The translations under genes and the position numbers were made by a program. From assembly GCF_004332155.1 (NCBI RefSeq), contig NZ_SJDV01000005.1:16237-80236 (forward strand): a stretch of 64,000 bases of DNA, in the 5' to 3' direction. The stretch is from Gramella sp. KN1008. Its GTDB lineage: Bacteria > Bacteroidota > Bacteroidia > Flavobacteriales > Flavobacteriaceae. Shown here piece by piece: positions 8,048 to 18,227 of the stretch; position 1 is the stretch's first letter; each line of letters begins with the position of its first letter. The notes beneath the pieces are model-generated. The model made no database searches. It was given only the letters and a program-made list of their open reading frames with translations, and was not told the origin of the DNA.

Positions 8048-9268
8048 GTGAAATCTTATAAAGAAACTGTTGACTGGATGTTTCAGCAGTTGCCCATGTT
8101 TCAGCGCATTGGTAAAGATGCTTTTAAAAAAGATCTTTCCAATACCCTTAAGCTGGCAGAGCATCTTGAGCATCCTGAAAAGAAATTCAGAGCCATACAT
8201 GTCGCCGGGACCAACGGGAAGGGCTCTGTAAGCCATATGCTCGCTTCTATCTTTCAGGCAGCGGGATATAAAACAGGTCTTTATACTTCTCCACATTTAA
8301 AAGATTTCAGAGAAAGAATCCGGATTAACGGAGTGGTCATTCCGCAAGAACAGGTAATCTCCTTTATTGAGGAGAATCAGACCTTTCTGGGATATAACCG
8401 ATTAAGCTTTTTTGAAATGACCGTTGGTATGGCCTTCGATTATTTTGCAAGGGAAGAGGTAGATATAGCTATTATTGAAGTAGGGATGGGAGGGAGACTT
8501 GATTCTACGAATATAATAAGACCTGAACTTTCAGTGATCACTAATATTGGGCTGGATCATACAGCTTACCTGGGAGATAATCTTGCGCAGATCGCCGGTG
8601 AAAAGGCCGGAATAATTAAAGAAGGGGTGCCCGTAGTGATTGGAGAAAAACAAAAGGAGACTACTCCTGTTTTTGAAGAAACCGCCAGAAGTATGAAAGC
8701 GGAACTTTTTTTCGCTCAGGATTATAAATTTCCTAAATATCATATCGATCTCAAAGGAGAGTACCAGAAGAAGAATTTAAGGACTGTTCTTACCTGTGTT
8801 AAGCTGCTTGGTGAAAATGGTTGGAATGTTCCTGAAGAAGCTGTAATAAATGGTCTGAACAATGTTAAGCTCCATACAGGGCTGCAGGGCCGATGGGATG
8901 TAATAAGGGAAAAGCCAAAAGTCATCTGTGATACCGCCCATAATACCGAGGGGCTTAAACTTGTTATGAAACAACTTAAAAAAGAGGAATTTCAGCATTT
9001 ACATATTGTTTTAGGAGTAGTAAACGACAAAGACCTGACCACGATACTTCCTCTTTTTCCTAAAGATGCCTATTTCTATTTTGCAAAACCTGAAGTGCCC
9101 AGAGGTCTTGACGCCCAAATATTGCAGGAAGAGGCGGCGAAATTCGGTCTTGAGGGCAGGATTTATTCTACGGTGAGTGACGCTTTTTTAGCCGCTGAGG
9201 AGGAGGCTCTGGATGAGGATCTTATCTTTATTGGTGGCAGTAATTTTACTGTTGCTGAGGTTTTGTGA
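8048..9268 (+). CDS. folC: Folylpolyglutamate/dihydrofolate synthase
   Basis: FolC ligates glutamate to dihydropteroate and to reduced folates using ATP, in the cytoplasm. The P-loop AGTNGKGS is at residues 53-60; the Mur-ligase-like fold continues with EVGMGGRLDSTN and GLDHTAYLG, and the C-terminal domain contains CDTAHNTEGL. Length (406) is normal. The start is a GTG that directly abuts the TAA of the TonB-like gene, so translation is very likely coupled. Its place at the end of an energy-transduction operon has no obvious metabolic logic. Confidence 0.92.
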   Translation: MKSYKETVDWMFQQLPMFQRIGKDAFKKDLSNTLKLAEHLEHPEKKFRAIHVAGTNGKGSVSHMLASIFQAAGYKTGLYTSPHLKDFRERIRINGVVIPQEQVISFIEENQTFLGYNRLSFFEMTVGMAFDYFAREEVDIAIIEVGMGGRLDSTNIIRPELSVITNIGLDHTAYLGDNLAQIAGEKAGIIKEGVPVVIGEKQKETTPVFEETARSMKAELFFAQDYKFPKYHIDLKGEYQKKNLRTVLTCVKLLGENGWNVPEEAVINGLNNVKLHTGLQGRWDVIREKPKVICDTAHNTEGLKLVMKQLKKEEFQHLHIVLGVVNDKDLTTILPLFPKDAYFYFAKPEVPRGLDAQILQEEAAKFGLEGRIYSTVSDAFLAAEEEALDEDLIFIGGSNFTVAEVL

Positions 9269-9445
9269 GCGAAAAAAGCTCTACTTATTTCCTAGATTAA
9301 AAAATTCACTTATCTTTATAAAGCTCTGAAAACGAGATTCTTTCAGTTGCCTCCCCTTTCTTTTGATTTTACCCCTTGCTATTCCCCAACATTATGAGTC
9401 AGCTATTTTGGCTATGATTTTTCATTAACTAAAAAACCAACTAAA

Positions 9446-10270
9446 ATGAAAACAATTGCAAAACTTTTAGTCTTCAGCTTTATTATTTCTCTGTTCGGAG
9501 TAGTAAATGCTCAGGAAGAAAATCAACAATCACAGGAAGAGGCCTATGAGCCTGTTTATATTACCATGACTACCAATCATTGGAGTGGTGATCCTGATAC
9601 CGATTTTTCAGATTGGCTGGAAACGGAAAAGAAGTATTTTGAAAATATAACAATGAAAAATGATCTCATCCTTAACTCCGGGGTCTATACTCATTATTTT
9701 ACGGCAGATAATTCTGAAATAGTTCTGGTTAATGTATATAGAACCTGGGCCGATATAGAAAAAGCTGGTGAGATTAACCAGAAGTTAATCGAAGAAGCCT
9801 GGCCTAATGAGGAAGAAAGACGGGCATTTTTTGATAAACAGAGCAGTTATTATGCACCGCATCATAATGATGAGATATACCAGTCTGTTCAATATATGAT
9901 TCCTACCGCAGAGGCTTCTACAGAACCCAGGATATACTATGTAAGAACCAGTGAGCTTGCTATGAATGGAGAGGGCTCTCCAGAAAATTTCAAGCAATAT
10001 TTTGAAAAAGTAACCAAGAAAAGCAAGAAATTAAAAGGTTACTACACTCATAGACATTTATGGGGTTCTAATAGCAGGGAATTTGCGGAAGTATTCGTTT
10101 TTGATAAACTGGGTGAAATTGAAGAATTTTTCGAGGAACAGGATGAATTGTTATCAGCGTCATGGAAAGACGAGAACGAAAGGAACACTTTCATGGAAGG
10201 TATGAATAAATTATTTACGGGCTGGCATGCAGATTATGTATATCGCAATGTGCCGGAACTAATGAAATAA
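9446..10270 (+). CDS. Secreted protein with an internally duplicated domain
   Basis: I do not recognise a named family. A clear signal peptide (about residues 1-22, ending NAQ) points to export. The mature protein is two related halves: about residues 36-150 and 160-270. Each starts with an extended strand (YITMTTNHW / IYYVRTSEL), has an acidic helix before a Tyr-Thr-His segment (GVYTHYFTA / GYYTHRHLW), then a short strand (VLVNVYRTW / AEVFVFDKL) and a helix ending in an N-E-E/E-N-E-R-R-A/N-F-F/M pattern. Spacing and strand order resemble ferredoxin-like alpha/beta-barrel (Dabb or NIPSNAP-like) folds; this is inference. It stands alone between folC and tRNA-Val, and no promoter fully matching the consensus is seen. 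Confidence 0.75.
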   Translation: MKTIAKLLVFSFIISLFGVVNAQEENQQSQEEAYEPVYITMTTNHWSGDPDTDFSDWLETEKKYFENITMKNDLILNSGVYTHYFTADNSEIVLVNVYRTWADIEKAGEINQKLIEEAWPNEEERRAFFDKQSSYYAPHHNDEIYQSVQYMIPTAEASTEPRIYYVRTSELAMNGEGSPENFKQYFEKVTKKSKKLKGYYTHRHLWGSNSREFAEVFVFDKLGEIEEFFEEQDELLSASWKDENERNTFMEGMNKLFTGWHADYVYRNVPELMK

Positions 10271-10465
10271 CTAAATGGTTTAGGAGGCAGTCTGGAGGAC
10301 TTTTAAAAGATCAGGTGACACATGTATGAACTTTCATATTTGTCTCAATGTTAAATTTGTTTTAGCCAAAAGATAATTTAATATGATTTTCAGTCGTTTA
10401 GATTGCCTCTTTTTTATGGTGTTTTTTAAGGGGAGAAAATAAATTTATTTTTTTCTGGAATTGTT

Positions 10466-10495
10466 TTGTGTAATTGAAAATGTAGTCTATATTTG
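10466..10495 (+). promoter_or_regulatory. Promoter of tRNA-Val(UAC)
   Basis: TTG (10466-10468, inside a TTTTG), a 19-base spacer and TATATTTG (10488-10495) match the consensus in full. The tRNA begins 18 bases after the -7 element. Confidence 0.75.
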
Positions 10496-10512
10496 CATCC
10501 GCAATCACGCAA

Positions 10513-10587
10513 GGGCGCGTAGCTCAGTTGGTTCAGAGCACTTGGTTTACACCCAAGGGGTCAGGGGTTCGAATCCCTTCGCGCCCA
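10513..10587 (+). tRNA. tRNA-Val (anticodon UAC)
   Basis: All four arms can be drawn: acceptor GGGCGCG/CGCGCCC, D-arm GCTC...GAGC, anticodon stem CTTGG/CCAAG with loop TTTACAC (anticodon TAC), and T-arm AGGGG/CCCTT with loop TTCGAAT. The discriminator base is A and CCA is not encoded. Confidence 0.95.
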
Positions 10588-10597
10588 CATAATTTTG

Positions 10598-10631
10598 AAA
10601 AAAGGCTTCCAGAAATGGAAGCCTTTTTTTT
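10598..10631 (+). terminator. Rho-independent terminator after tRNA-Val
   Basis: AAAAAAGGCTTCC pairs with GGAAGCCTTTTTT around a six-base loop and is followed by more T residues. Confidence 0.85.
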
Positions 10632-10816
10632 GTTTTTCATTTCTGGTTTAGCGAAAGATTCCCTCCATATTATGCTGGTCGTTTTCGGTAGTTTTTTACA
10701 TAGTTTATAAACCGGTCAGCCTATGAATGTTTTTCTTTTTCCAGGTCTTATATCTTTTGAGAAATTGTTTTCTTAAAACTGTATATTGTAGCTCAAATTA
10801 GGAGTAAATCTATCAT

Positions 10817-12952
10817 ATGTTTTTAAGAGGGGCATTTCTTTTTCTCATGGGTGTTTTTTTGATTTCATGTAATTCAGAGGAGAAGTCTGAATCTTCAGAA
10901 GGATTTAAAAACCGTCTTTCTAAAGCAAGTAATCCATATTTAAAGGGGCATGCTGATAATCCGGTTGACTGGTATGAGTGGGGTGAGGAGGCTTTGAGGC
11001 GCGCCAGAGAAGAAAATAAACCAATAGTGGTAAGCGTTGGTTATTCGGCCTGTCATTGGTGTCATGTGATGGAAGAGGAGAGCTTTATGGATACTGCGGT
11101 GGCTGCTGTTATGAATAAGAATTTTATTTCCATAAAGGTGGACCGTGAGGAAAGACCTGATATTGATAAAATTTATATGGATGCAGCCCAGTTGTTAAAT
11201 GGAAGCGGGGGCTGGCCTTTAAATGTTATAGCCTTGCCAGATGGAAGGCCTTTTTTTGCCGGAACCTATTTCCCGAAAGACCAGTGGATAAAATTGTTGA
11301 AGCAGGTAGCTCAAACCTATAATGAAGATAAAGAAGAACTGGTGAGAACGGCCGATGCTTTAGCTAAAGGAATACGTGAAGGTAATTCGCTTGACAGTCT
11401 TCAAAGCGACAGTTCAGAATTAAGCTCGAAGGAAAATTATTTAAACCTGATCCAGCCCTGGAAAGAGGAATTTGACACCTATAGAGGAGGGTATAAATCT
11501 GAACAGAAATTCCCTCTTCCTGTCTCCTGGGATGCTCTTCTTCAGTATTACTATTTAACAGGGGATCAGGAAGTCCTGGAATTTGTGGAAGCTACCCTGG
11601 GGAATATGGGCGAAGGCGGGATTTATGATCATTTGGGAGGTGGATTTGCACGATATACCACAGATTCAAAATGGTTAGTTCCTCATTTCGAAAAAATGCT
11701 TTACGATAATGCTCAATTAATAAGTTTGTATGCCCGGGCGTACAAGCTTACAGGGAAAAAGGAATATGCGAGTATTATAAGAGAAAGCCTGGATTTTGTG
11801 GAGAGAGAGCTTTCAAATGGAGAAGGAGGTTATTACTCTTCTATTAACGCCGATAGCGACGGGGAAGAGGGTGAATATTATGTGTGGACAACTCAGGAAA
11901 TAAACGATGTTTTAAGCTCAAAGGAAGCCGATCTGATTCTGGATTACTATAATATTGAATCTTACGGTAACTGGGAGAATGGAAAGAATATTCTCTATCG
12001 CAATTACGATTTAAAGGAGTATGCAGATGAAAGGGCTCTGGATCTATCTGAGCTAAACAATATATTGTCCCGGGCAAAACAAAAACTCTTTACCTATCGT
12101 AATAATAGAAAAAGACCGAGTACGGATAATAAGATAATTACCTCCTGGAATGCCCTTATGATACAGGCATATATTGATGCTTTTACTGCCTTGAAAGATG
12201 AGCGTTATCTAAAAAGAGCAGAAAATACCGCGGGTTTTTTAATTAGTAATCTAGGCGATCCTGAACATGGTCTTAAGAGGAGCTATATGGACGGTGAAAA
12301 GGGTAAAGCGGCCTTTTTGGATGATTATAGTTATTTAGGAAACGCTTTGATTAACCTTTATCAAATTAATTTTGATAAAAAATGGCTTACTACTGCTAAA
12401 AATATTACAGATTATGCCATTACCCATTTTGAGGATGATAGTTCAGGGATGTTTTTCTACACCTCAGATAATGCAGATCAATTAATCACAAGGCAATTTG
12501 AAATAGACGACAATGTATTACCCTCATCTAATTCGGTAATGGCTTTAAACCTGTTTTTGCTCGGTGAATTGACCATGGATAAGAAATACTCTGAAAGGAG
12601 TGAAAGAATGCTTACAAAAGTTTTGAATCGGGTTAAGAAACAGCCTTCGCATTATGCTAACTGGACCAAATTATGGGGATATAAGGCATATGGTATTTAT
12701 GAAGTAGCTATTTTGGGGGAGAAGGCGATTGAAAAAAATATCTTACTTCAAAGCGAATATTTCCCTACCGCTTTATTTATGGGAGGAACAGCAGAAAATC
12801 TTCCGTTGCTTGAAGGTAAGCTGGTTCCTGGCTCCACACTTATATATGTGTGTCAGAATAAAACCTGTAAGTATCCTGTAGAGGAGGTCTTGGAAGCTAA
12901 AAACATGTTGAATTCCAATCAGCAATCCTTTTCCGGCTTTACGAACTGGTAA
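10817..12952 (+). CDS. DUF255 thioredoxin-domain lipoprotein (YyaL/SPATA20-like)
   Basis: This 711-residue protein belongs to the widespread DUF255/YyaL family: an N-terminal thioredoxin-like domain followed by an alpha/alpha six-barrel resembling glycoside isomerases. Cys18 in FLISC is a lipobox, so it is probably membrane-anchored outside the cytoplasm. The thioredoxin-like motif CHWCHVM is at residues 79-85. The family motifs [24 protein letters not shown] and [12 protein letters not shown] follow in order. Most family members lack a signal peptide, so export is worth noting. The biochemical function of the family is not settled. The gene is flanked by the tRNA terminator and a 303-base gap, so it is probably transcribed alone. 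Confidence 0.88.
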   Translation: MFLRGAFLFLMGVFLISCNSEEKSESSEGFKNRLSKASNPYLKGHADNPVDWYEWGEEALRRAREENKPIVVSVGYSACHWCHVMEEESFMDTAVAAVMNKNFISIKVDREERPDIDKIYMDAAQLLNGSGGWPLNVIALPDGRPFFAGTYFPKDQWIKLLKQVAQTYNEDKEELVRTADALAKGIREGNSLDSLQSDSSELSSKENYLNLIQPWKEEFDTYRGGYKSEQKFPLPVSWDALLQYYYLTGDQEVLEFVEATLGNMGEGGIYDHLGGGFARYTTDSKWLVPHFEKMLYDNAQLISLYARAYKLTGKKEYASIIRESLDFVERELSNGEGGYYSSINADSDGEEGEYYVWTTQEINDVLSSKEADLILDYYNIESYGNWENGKNILYRNYDLKEYADERALDLSELNNILSRAKQKLFTYRNNRKRPSTDNKIITSWNALMIQAYIDAFTALKDERYLKRAENTAGFLISNLGDPEHGLKRSYMDGEKGKAAFLDDYSYLGNALINLYQINFDKKWLTTAKNITDYAITHFEDDSSGMFFYTSDNADQLITRQFEIDDNVLPSSNSVMALNLFLLGELTMDKKYSERSERMLTKVLNRVKKQPSHYANWTKLWGYKAYGIYEVAILGEKAIEKNILLQSEYFPTALFMGGTAENLPLLEGKLVPGSTLIYVCQNKTCKYPVEEVLEAKNMLNSNQQSFSGFTNW

Positions 12953-13255
12953 CTTTTCGCAGTCGGTATTGGGAGTTTACTTTTCAGTCTTTAATCTCCT
13001 CCGAATTATGTCTTCTTAAATATTTTTACGCAAGTATTGTTTTTAATCTAAAAAAATAGATAAAATTTTGTACATTAGGCAAAATTATTATCTTGTAAAT
13101 GAAAAATTGTCCTCTACTTTAAAAAAAACAGGACTGGCCGGTGTATATTCTACAGGAGGTTTACAAGGTGGTGCCGCGACCATTTTTCTGGCGGTTATAT
13201 AGGGTAATCATGGTGTGGATACAAGGATAAGAAAAAAATTAATTCACTGTAAATA
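12953..13255 (+). other. 303-base intergenic stretch with a possible short reading frame
   Basis: No recognised gene, RNA or terminator. One frame is open from 13047 to the TAG at 13200 and encodes a glycine-rich tail, TGLAGVYSTGGLQGGAATI, preceded by a Lys-containing segment. The only usable start would be TTG at 13068; no ATG is in frame. It may be a gene remnant or chance. Confidence 0.3.
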
Positions 13256-13873
13256 ATGAGAATATTAATTAGATTTTTTGTTTTGATGGGAGTTTTCCTT
13301 CAGTTAGGATGTAACGCTGGAAAAGAATTATTTAACGAGAACAATCTCGATGGGTGGGAGATATATGGGACCGAAAAGTGGTATGTTGAAGATGGTTTGT
13401 TGGTAGGGGAAAGCGGTCCTGATGAAGAATATGGATATCTGGCGACAGAGGATAGTTTTAAGAATTTTGAAATAGAGCTGGAGTTCCTGCAAAAAGCAAA
13501 TGGTAACAGTGGTGTCTTTTTTCGTTCAGATATTGAAGGCACAAAAATTACGGGGTGGCAGGTAGAAGTGGCTCCTCCCGGTCATGACACTGGAGGGATT
13601 TATGAATCCTATGGTCGTGGCTGGTTAAAAAAGCCCGAATCTTCCAAAGATGATGTCTTGAAATTTGGAGAATGGAACAGGTTGAAGATAAGAGTAGTGG
13701 AAGATGTCGTTACAACCTGGTTAAATGGAGTGGAGATGGTAGAGTTGCAGGATGAAAAGATTGGAGATGCCAATGGAAAGATCGCCCTTCAAATTCATTC
13801 AGGCGGAGGAATTAAAGTCTACTGGCGAAACATCGTGATAAAGGAAATTTCTAACGATTCTTATTCAAAGTGA
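13256..13873 (+). CDS. DUF1080 lipoprotein (3-keto-disaccharide hydrolase family)
   Basis: This 205-residue protein has a signal peptide ending LQLGC (lipid-modified Cys19) and a single concanavalin-like DUF1080 domain. The family pattern is present in order: FNENNLDGWE, an NGNSGVFFRS strand, GWQVEVAPPG, and late WNRLKIRV with TWLNGVEM and GKIALQIHSGG. The domain is annotated in databases as 3-keto-disaccharide hydrolase, and some members have been linked to cleavage or elimination of 3-keto-glycosides. The gene ends 29 bases before a ROK kinase, and a SusC/SusD pair and a GMC dehydrogenase lie downstream, all consistent with a keto-sugar role. The substrate is not known. Confidence 0.85.
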   Translation: MRILIRFFVLMGVFLQLGCNAGKELFNENNLDGWEIYGTEKWYVEDGLLVGESGPDEEYGYLATEDSFKNFEIELEFLQKANGNSGVFFRSDIEGTKITGWQVEVAPPGHDTGGIYESYGRGWLKKPESSKDDVLKFGEWNRLKIRVVEDVVTTWLNGVEMVELQDEKIGDANGKIALQIHSGGGIKVYWRNIVIKEISNDSYSK

Positions 13874-13902
13874 AGTAATAAGGCTTCTATCGGTTATCAT
13901 TT

Positions 13903-14754
13903 ATGAAAAAAACTATAATAGGTATGGATATAGGGGCCACCAAGATCCATATTGGTGCTATACAGGGTGGCCGGGTAATGCGTGATTTGGAAATACCAAC
14001 TTCCGCTAATGCGCCGGAAGATCAGATTATAAAAGAAATAATAGAGGCTGTTGAAACTTTAGCCGGAGATGATTTTAAGGCAATCGGAATTGGAGTTCCG
14101 GGGCTGGTAGATGTGAAGAAAGGGATTGTGTATGATTTATGGAATATTCCATCCTGGAAAGAGGTTTTCTTAAAAGATCACCTGGAAGATCATTTTGGGA
14201 AACCGGTAAAAATTGTAAATGATGCAAATTCCTTTTCGCTTGGTGAAAATAAATATGGCAAGGGGAGGGAGTATGATAATTTTGTTGGTGTTTCTTTAGG
14301 TACGGGTTATGGTACCGGGATTATTATAAATAATGAACTTTATTCCGGTGTACTTTCGGGAGCAGGTGAATTAGCTAATATTCCTTATCTGGATAAGACC
14401 ATTGAAGATTACTGTAGTAGTAAATTCTTTAAATCCCATTACCAGGAAGAGGGTCGTCAATTGTTTCTCAAAGCCCAGCAGGACGATCCTGAAGCCCTAA
14501 AGGCATTCAATGAATTTGGAGCGCATCTTGGGGAGAGCCTTAAGATGATCCTTTATATTCTGGCTCCGGAAGCTATTATACTGGGTGGCTCTATAAGTAA
14601 AGCTTATGTATTTTTTGAGGCTGCTCTTATGGAGAGCCTGGATACTTTTCCTTTTAAGAGGGTTTTGGAAAATATTAAAATACTTCCCTCCGAAATGCCT
14701 CATGTTTCTCTGTTAGGTCCTGCAGCTTTATTTGATGAAAATACTGAAGAGTAG
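13903..14754 (+). CDS. ROK family sugar kinase without the zinc motif
   Basis: This 283-residue protein has the ROK/ASKHA fold: phosphate-1 loop DIGATKI (residues 9-15), catalytic Asp107 in VNDANSFSLGE, phosphate-2 loop SLGTGYGTGII, and adenosine loop IILGGSISKA. It has no helix-turn-helix, so it is a kinase rather than a repressor. The CxCGxxGCxE zinc-binding segment of most ROK kinases is missing: after GAGELANIPY the chain goes directly to IEDYCSSKFF, with a single Cys. It probably phosphorylates a hexose released in the cytoplasm by the neighbouring locus; glucose is a guess. Confidence 0.85.
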   Translation: MKKTIIGMDIGATKIHIGAIQGGRVMRDLEIPTSANAPEDQIIKEIIEAVETLAGDDFKAIGIGVPGLVDVKKGIVYDLWNIPSWKEVFLKDHLEDHFGKPVKIVNDANSFSLGENKYGKGREYDNFVGVSLGTGYGTGIIINNELYSGVLSGAGELANIPYLDKTIEDYCSSKFFKSHYQEEGRQLFLKAQQDDPEALKAFNEFGAHLGESLKMILYILAPEAIILGGSISKAYVFFEAALMESLDTFPFKRVLENIKILPSEMPHVSLLGPAALFDENTEE

Positions 14755-15024
14755 CCTCTTTCTTAATAAAAAAAAAGATGTGATAGGGCGTCTTTATTGG
14801 GAAGAGGATGATTTGCTTTTTGGATAGACTGAACCGGAAATTATCGGGAAGTCCCAGCTATTTGTTAACGTGAGCTGTGAATAAGTAAAATATTAATTAT
14901 TAATGATTTGTAAATATTTTTTGTATTATTGGATTTTTTATAACAAAAAATTTCAATCATCACTACTTTTTTAAGTCTTTTTAAGATTTATATATATTTA
15001 AGCTAAACTAAAACTAAATTAATT

Positions 15025-18000
15025 ATGGATGTAAAAATTACTACTACTCGTGTAGGTTTCTCTCCGGGTTATGTGAAAAATATGCTCTTATATTTTTCCA
15101 TGGCCTTCATGCTTTTTGCAGTTGGAAGTGGTCAGTCTGTGTATGCTGCTACAGATGGAAAGATTTATGCACAAGAAACGATTTCAGGGATGGTGACCGA
15201 TGAAAATGGTGTGCCTCTGCCAGGAGTAAATGTATTTGTAAAAGGAACTACGGTTGGGACACAAACCGACTTTGATGGAAATTATAGTCTTGAAGCACCT
15301 GTGGGTGAAACGCTTGTCTTTAGTTATGTAGGATACAAAACTCAGGAAATAGTAGTGGGAGATCAGCAGGTGATTGATATTACCCTTCAGGAGGATGCCA
15401 GCCAGCTTGACGAAATTGTAGTAATGGGTTATACCCAGCAGACTCGTGGAGATGTAACTGGATCTGTTGCCTCTGTTGACGTTGAGGAAGCTACCAAGGC
15501 TCCTATAGTGAATGCTGCAGAAGCACTCCAGGGTAGGGTGACCGGTGTAACAGTTCAAAATGATGGAACTCCGGGTGCATCACCAATAGTGAGAATCCGT
15601 GGATTTGGAACCAGCAATAATAATAACCCGCTTTATATAATAGATGGTGTTCAAACTGATGATCCTTCTATTCTGAATAGTATAAATTCTAATGATATCG
15701 CCCAGATGAACGTTCTGAAGGATGGAGCTGCGGCTATTTATGGTGCAAGAGCATCAAACGGTGTTGTTATCATTACTACTAAAGGTGGTGGTTATAGCAT
15801 GGCCGGACCACGTATCTCTTTGGACGGATATGTAGGCTTCGCTCGAGCTGCCAACCTGCCAGATCTTTTAAATCCCCAGCAACATGGAGAAATGATTTTC
15901 CAGAGTTGGCGAAATGATGGTGCTGTTCTTGATCATCCACAATATGGACAAGGGCCGGACCCAGTAGTGCCGGATATGATTAGAGGTGTGCCGGTAGATG
16001 TTACTGTCCCTCAAGGCGGTACTAACTGGCTTGACGAGATATTCCGTAATGGATTGACCTACAACACTTCTTTAAGTATGGAGAATGGGAATGAACATGG
16101 TAAATACCTATTATCTGTAAACTATCTTGACAGGGAAGGTATCCAGTTGGAGACCGGATATAAGAGGGCTACCACCAGGTTAAACTCAGAATTTAAAATA
16201 GGAGATAAGCTAAGAGTTGGAGAGCATCTTAATGTTTCTTTTAGTAATACCCGTGCCAATAACCAGATCAATTTTGCCTTAAGAGCTTCCCCGCTGTTAC
16301 CGGTACGTGATGATAATGGTAATTATACCGGGGCTTATAATGCGGCTGCAGGATTAAGTAATCCTGAAAACCCGGTGGCCATTCTGGAGAGGGCTTCAGA
16401 TAATTACAGCAAATCTCTTCGTTTATTCGGGGATGTCTACGCATCTCTTGAAGTATTTGATCATTTCAATATCAAAACTTCGATTGGTGCCGATATCAAT
16501 ACTTATGACGGGAGGTTCTTTCTTCCTAAGAACCCTGAACATTCGGAACCTCGTACTACAAACACCCTTACCGAACAGGATGCAACTAATTATGAATGGA
16601 TCTGGACTAACACCGTAAATTATAATGATAATTTTGGAGAACACAGCATTAACGCAGTTGCCGGTATGGAGGCTCTTTCTCAAAGAGGAAAAGGAAAAGG
16701 AATAAACAGGAACGATTATTTATTCGAAACTCCAGACTTTTATCTACTAAGCAATGGGTCCGGAACACCGGTTGTTGATTATGCTTACGATGGCACTTCC
16801 ACATTATATTCACTTTTTGGTACGGCCAATTATAATTTTGCTGGTAAATATTATTTGTCCGCAACGGTTAGAAGGGATGAATCTTCAAGATTTCGTGGAG
16901 ATAACAAGAGTGATATATTTCCGTCATTTAGTGCAGGATGGGTGATAAGTAATGAAGATTTTTATCCTACAGACGCACTTGTGAACAGGCTAAAACTAAA
17001 GGCTTCCTGGGGGGAGTTAGGTAACCAGACCCTGCCCGCAGAGAACCCGACAATTAATATTTCGAGTTTGAGTGAGCAGTATGGTAATTATCCTTTTAAT
17101 GGTAGTGGTACGCCTACCACAGGGGCTATTCTTACCCAGGTGGCGAATCCAAATCTGAAATGGGAGACCAGTGTAACCAAAAACATCGGTTTGAATGTCG
17201 GGATGTTTGATGACAGGCTGGATGCCAGTATAGAAGTATATGAAATCACTACCAAAGACCTTATTACAAGGGACAATAGTTTAATTAGTACTACGGCTAT
17301 TGATGCCCAGGCGCCTCTTGTGAATTTGGGATCCATCCAAAATACGGGTGTAGATTTCAGTCTTGGTTATCAGAGTGAAGCTACTTCCGATTTTCAATAT
17401 GGTATCAATCTCAATATATCACATTATAAGAATGAGGTTACCGATCTTATCAGTGAATTTCAAACCGGTAATACAGGTTTCAGAGGTGGAGCCATAACCA
17501 GGACTTCTGTAGGTCAGCCATTATCTTATTTTTACGGGAGAAAGGTTATCGGGATCTTTGCTTCAGAGGCTGAGGTTTCTGCAGCGGCAGATCAGGGCTT
17601 TGCCACGCCGGCTGAAGGTGTAGGCCGATTCCAGTATGCCGATGTAAATAATGACGGAGTGATTAACGATAATGATAGAACTGAAATTGGATCTCCTCAT
17701 CCCGATTTCACCTATGGTTTGAATCTTACAGCTGAGTATAAAGGTTTTGATATGTCTGCCTTCTTCTCAGGTTCACAGGGGAATGATATTTATAATTATC
17801 AAAAAGTGTTTACAGATTTTCCACTTTTCTTTAATGCAAACAGAAGTACGAGAGTCTTAGATTCCTTTACACCGGATAATCCGGATGCTGCGTTACCGGC
17901 TCTAAGTGCAACCATTCGTAATAATGAAACCAACCCTAACTCTTATTTTGTAGAAGATGGTTCTTATTTAAGATTAAAGAACCTTCAGATAGGTTATAAT

Positions 18001-18222
18001 TTTGCTGATAATATAATAGATAAATTAAGAGTTCAGGATTTGCGTATTTATGTTCAGGGAACTAACTTGTTCACTATTACCGGTTATGATGGCCTTGATC
18101 CTGAGATAGGTTCCTTTGATAGCCTTACCTTAGGAGTGGATGGTAATGTTGCTGGTGGCGGTCTTTTAACTGTCTATCCAGTATCACAGTTATATACATT
18201 AGGTGTTAATATTAAACTATAG
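15025..18222 (+). CDS. SusC/RagA-type TonB-linked outer-membrane transporter
   Basis: This 1065-residue outer-membrane receptor is the import half of a SusC/SusD pair. It has an N-terminal signal region (about residues 1-41), a carboxypeptidase-regulatory-like domain (about 54-130: ISGMVTDENGVPLPGVNVFV to IDITLQED), the TonB-box-like DEIVVMGY, a plug domain with RIRGFGTSNNNNPLYIIDG and the SusC signature ASNGVVIITTKGG, then a beta-barrel ending in VSQLYTLGVNIKL. It takes up a ligand captured by SusD, powered by TonB/ExbBD. SusD starts five bases after its stop. The substrate is not legible; the neighbouring oxidoreductase genes suggest a glycoside or oligosaccharide. Confidence 0.95.
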   Translation: MDVKITTTRVGFSPGYVKNMLLYFSMAFMLFAVGSGQSVYAATDGKIYAQETISGMVTDENGVPLPGVNVFVKGTTVGTQTDFDGNYSLEAPVGETLVFSYVGYKTQEIVVGDQQVIDITLQEDASQLDEIVVMGYTQQTRGDVTGSVASVDVEEATKAPIVNAAEALQGRVTGVTVQNDGTPGASPIVRIRGFGTSNNNNPLYIIDGVQTDDPSILNSINSNDIAQMNVLKDGAAAIYGARASNGVVIITTKGGGYSMAGPRISLDGYVGFARAANLPDLLNPQQHGEMIFQSWRNDGAVLDHPQYGQGPDPVVPDMIRGVPVDVTVPQGGTNWLDEIFRNGLTYNTSLSMENGNEHGKYLLSVNYLDREGIQLETGYKRATTRLNSEFKIGDKLRVGEHLNVSFSNTRANNQINFALRASPLLPVRDDNGNYTGAYNAAAGLSNPENPVAILERASDNYSKSLRLFGDVYASLEVFDHFNIKTSIGADINTYDGRFFLPKNPEHSEPRTTNTLTEQDATNYEWIWTNTVNYNDNFGEHSINAVAGMEALSQRGKGKGINRNDYLFETPDFYLLSNGSGTPVVDYAYDGTSTLYSLFGTANYNFAGKYYLSATVRRDESSRFRGDNKSDIFPSFSAGWVISNEDFYPTDALVNRLKLKASWGELGNQTLPAENPTINISSLSEQYGNYPFNGSGTPTTGAILTQVANPNLKWETSVTKNIGLNVGMFDDRLDASIEVYEITTKDLITRDNSLISTTAIDAQAPLVNLGSIQNTGVDFSLGYQSEATSDFQYGINLNISHYKNEVTDLISEFQTGNTGFRGGAITRTSVGQPLSYFYGRKVIGIFASEAEVSAAADQGFATPAEGVGRFQYADVNNDGVINDNDRTEIGSPHPDFTYGLNLTAEYKGFDMSAFFSGSQGNDIYNYQKVFTDFPLFFNANRSTRVLDSFTPDNPDAALPALSATIRNNETNPNSYFVEDGSYLRLKNLQIGYNFADNIIDKLRVQDLRIYVQGTNLFTITGYDGLDPEIGSFDSLTLGVDGNVAGGGLLTVYPVSQLYTLGVNIKL

Positions 18223-18227
18223 TAATA

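Noticed and set aside
10528..10710. 60-codon frame covering the tRNA-Val gene
   Set aside because: It runs through the tRNA and its terminator; no start site or family resemblance.
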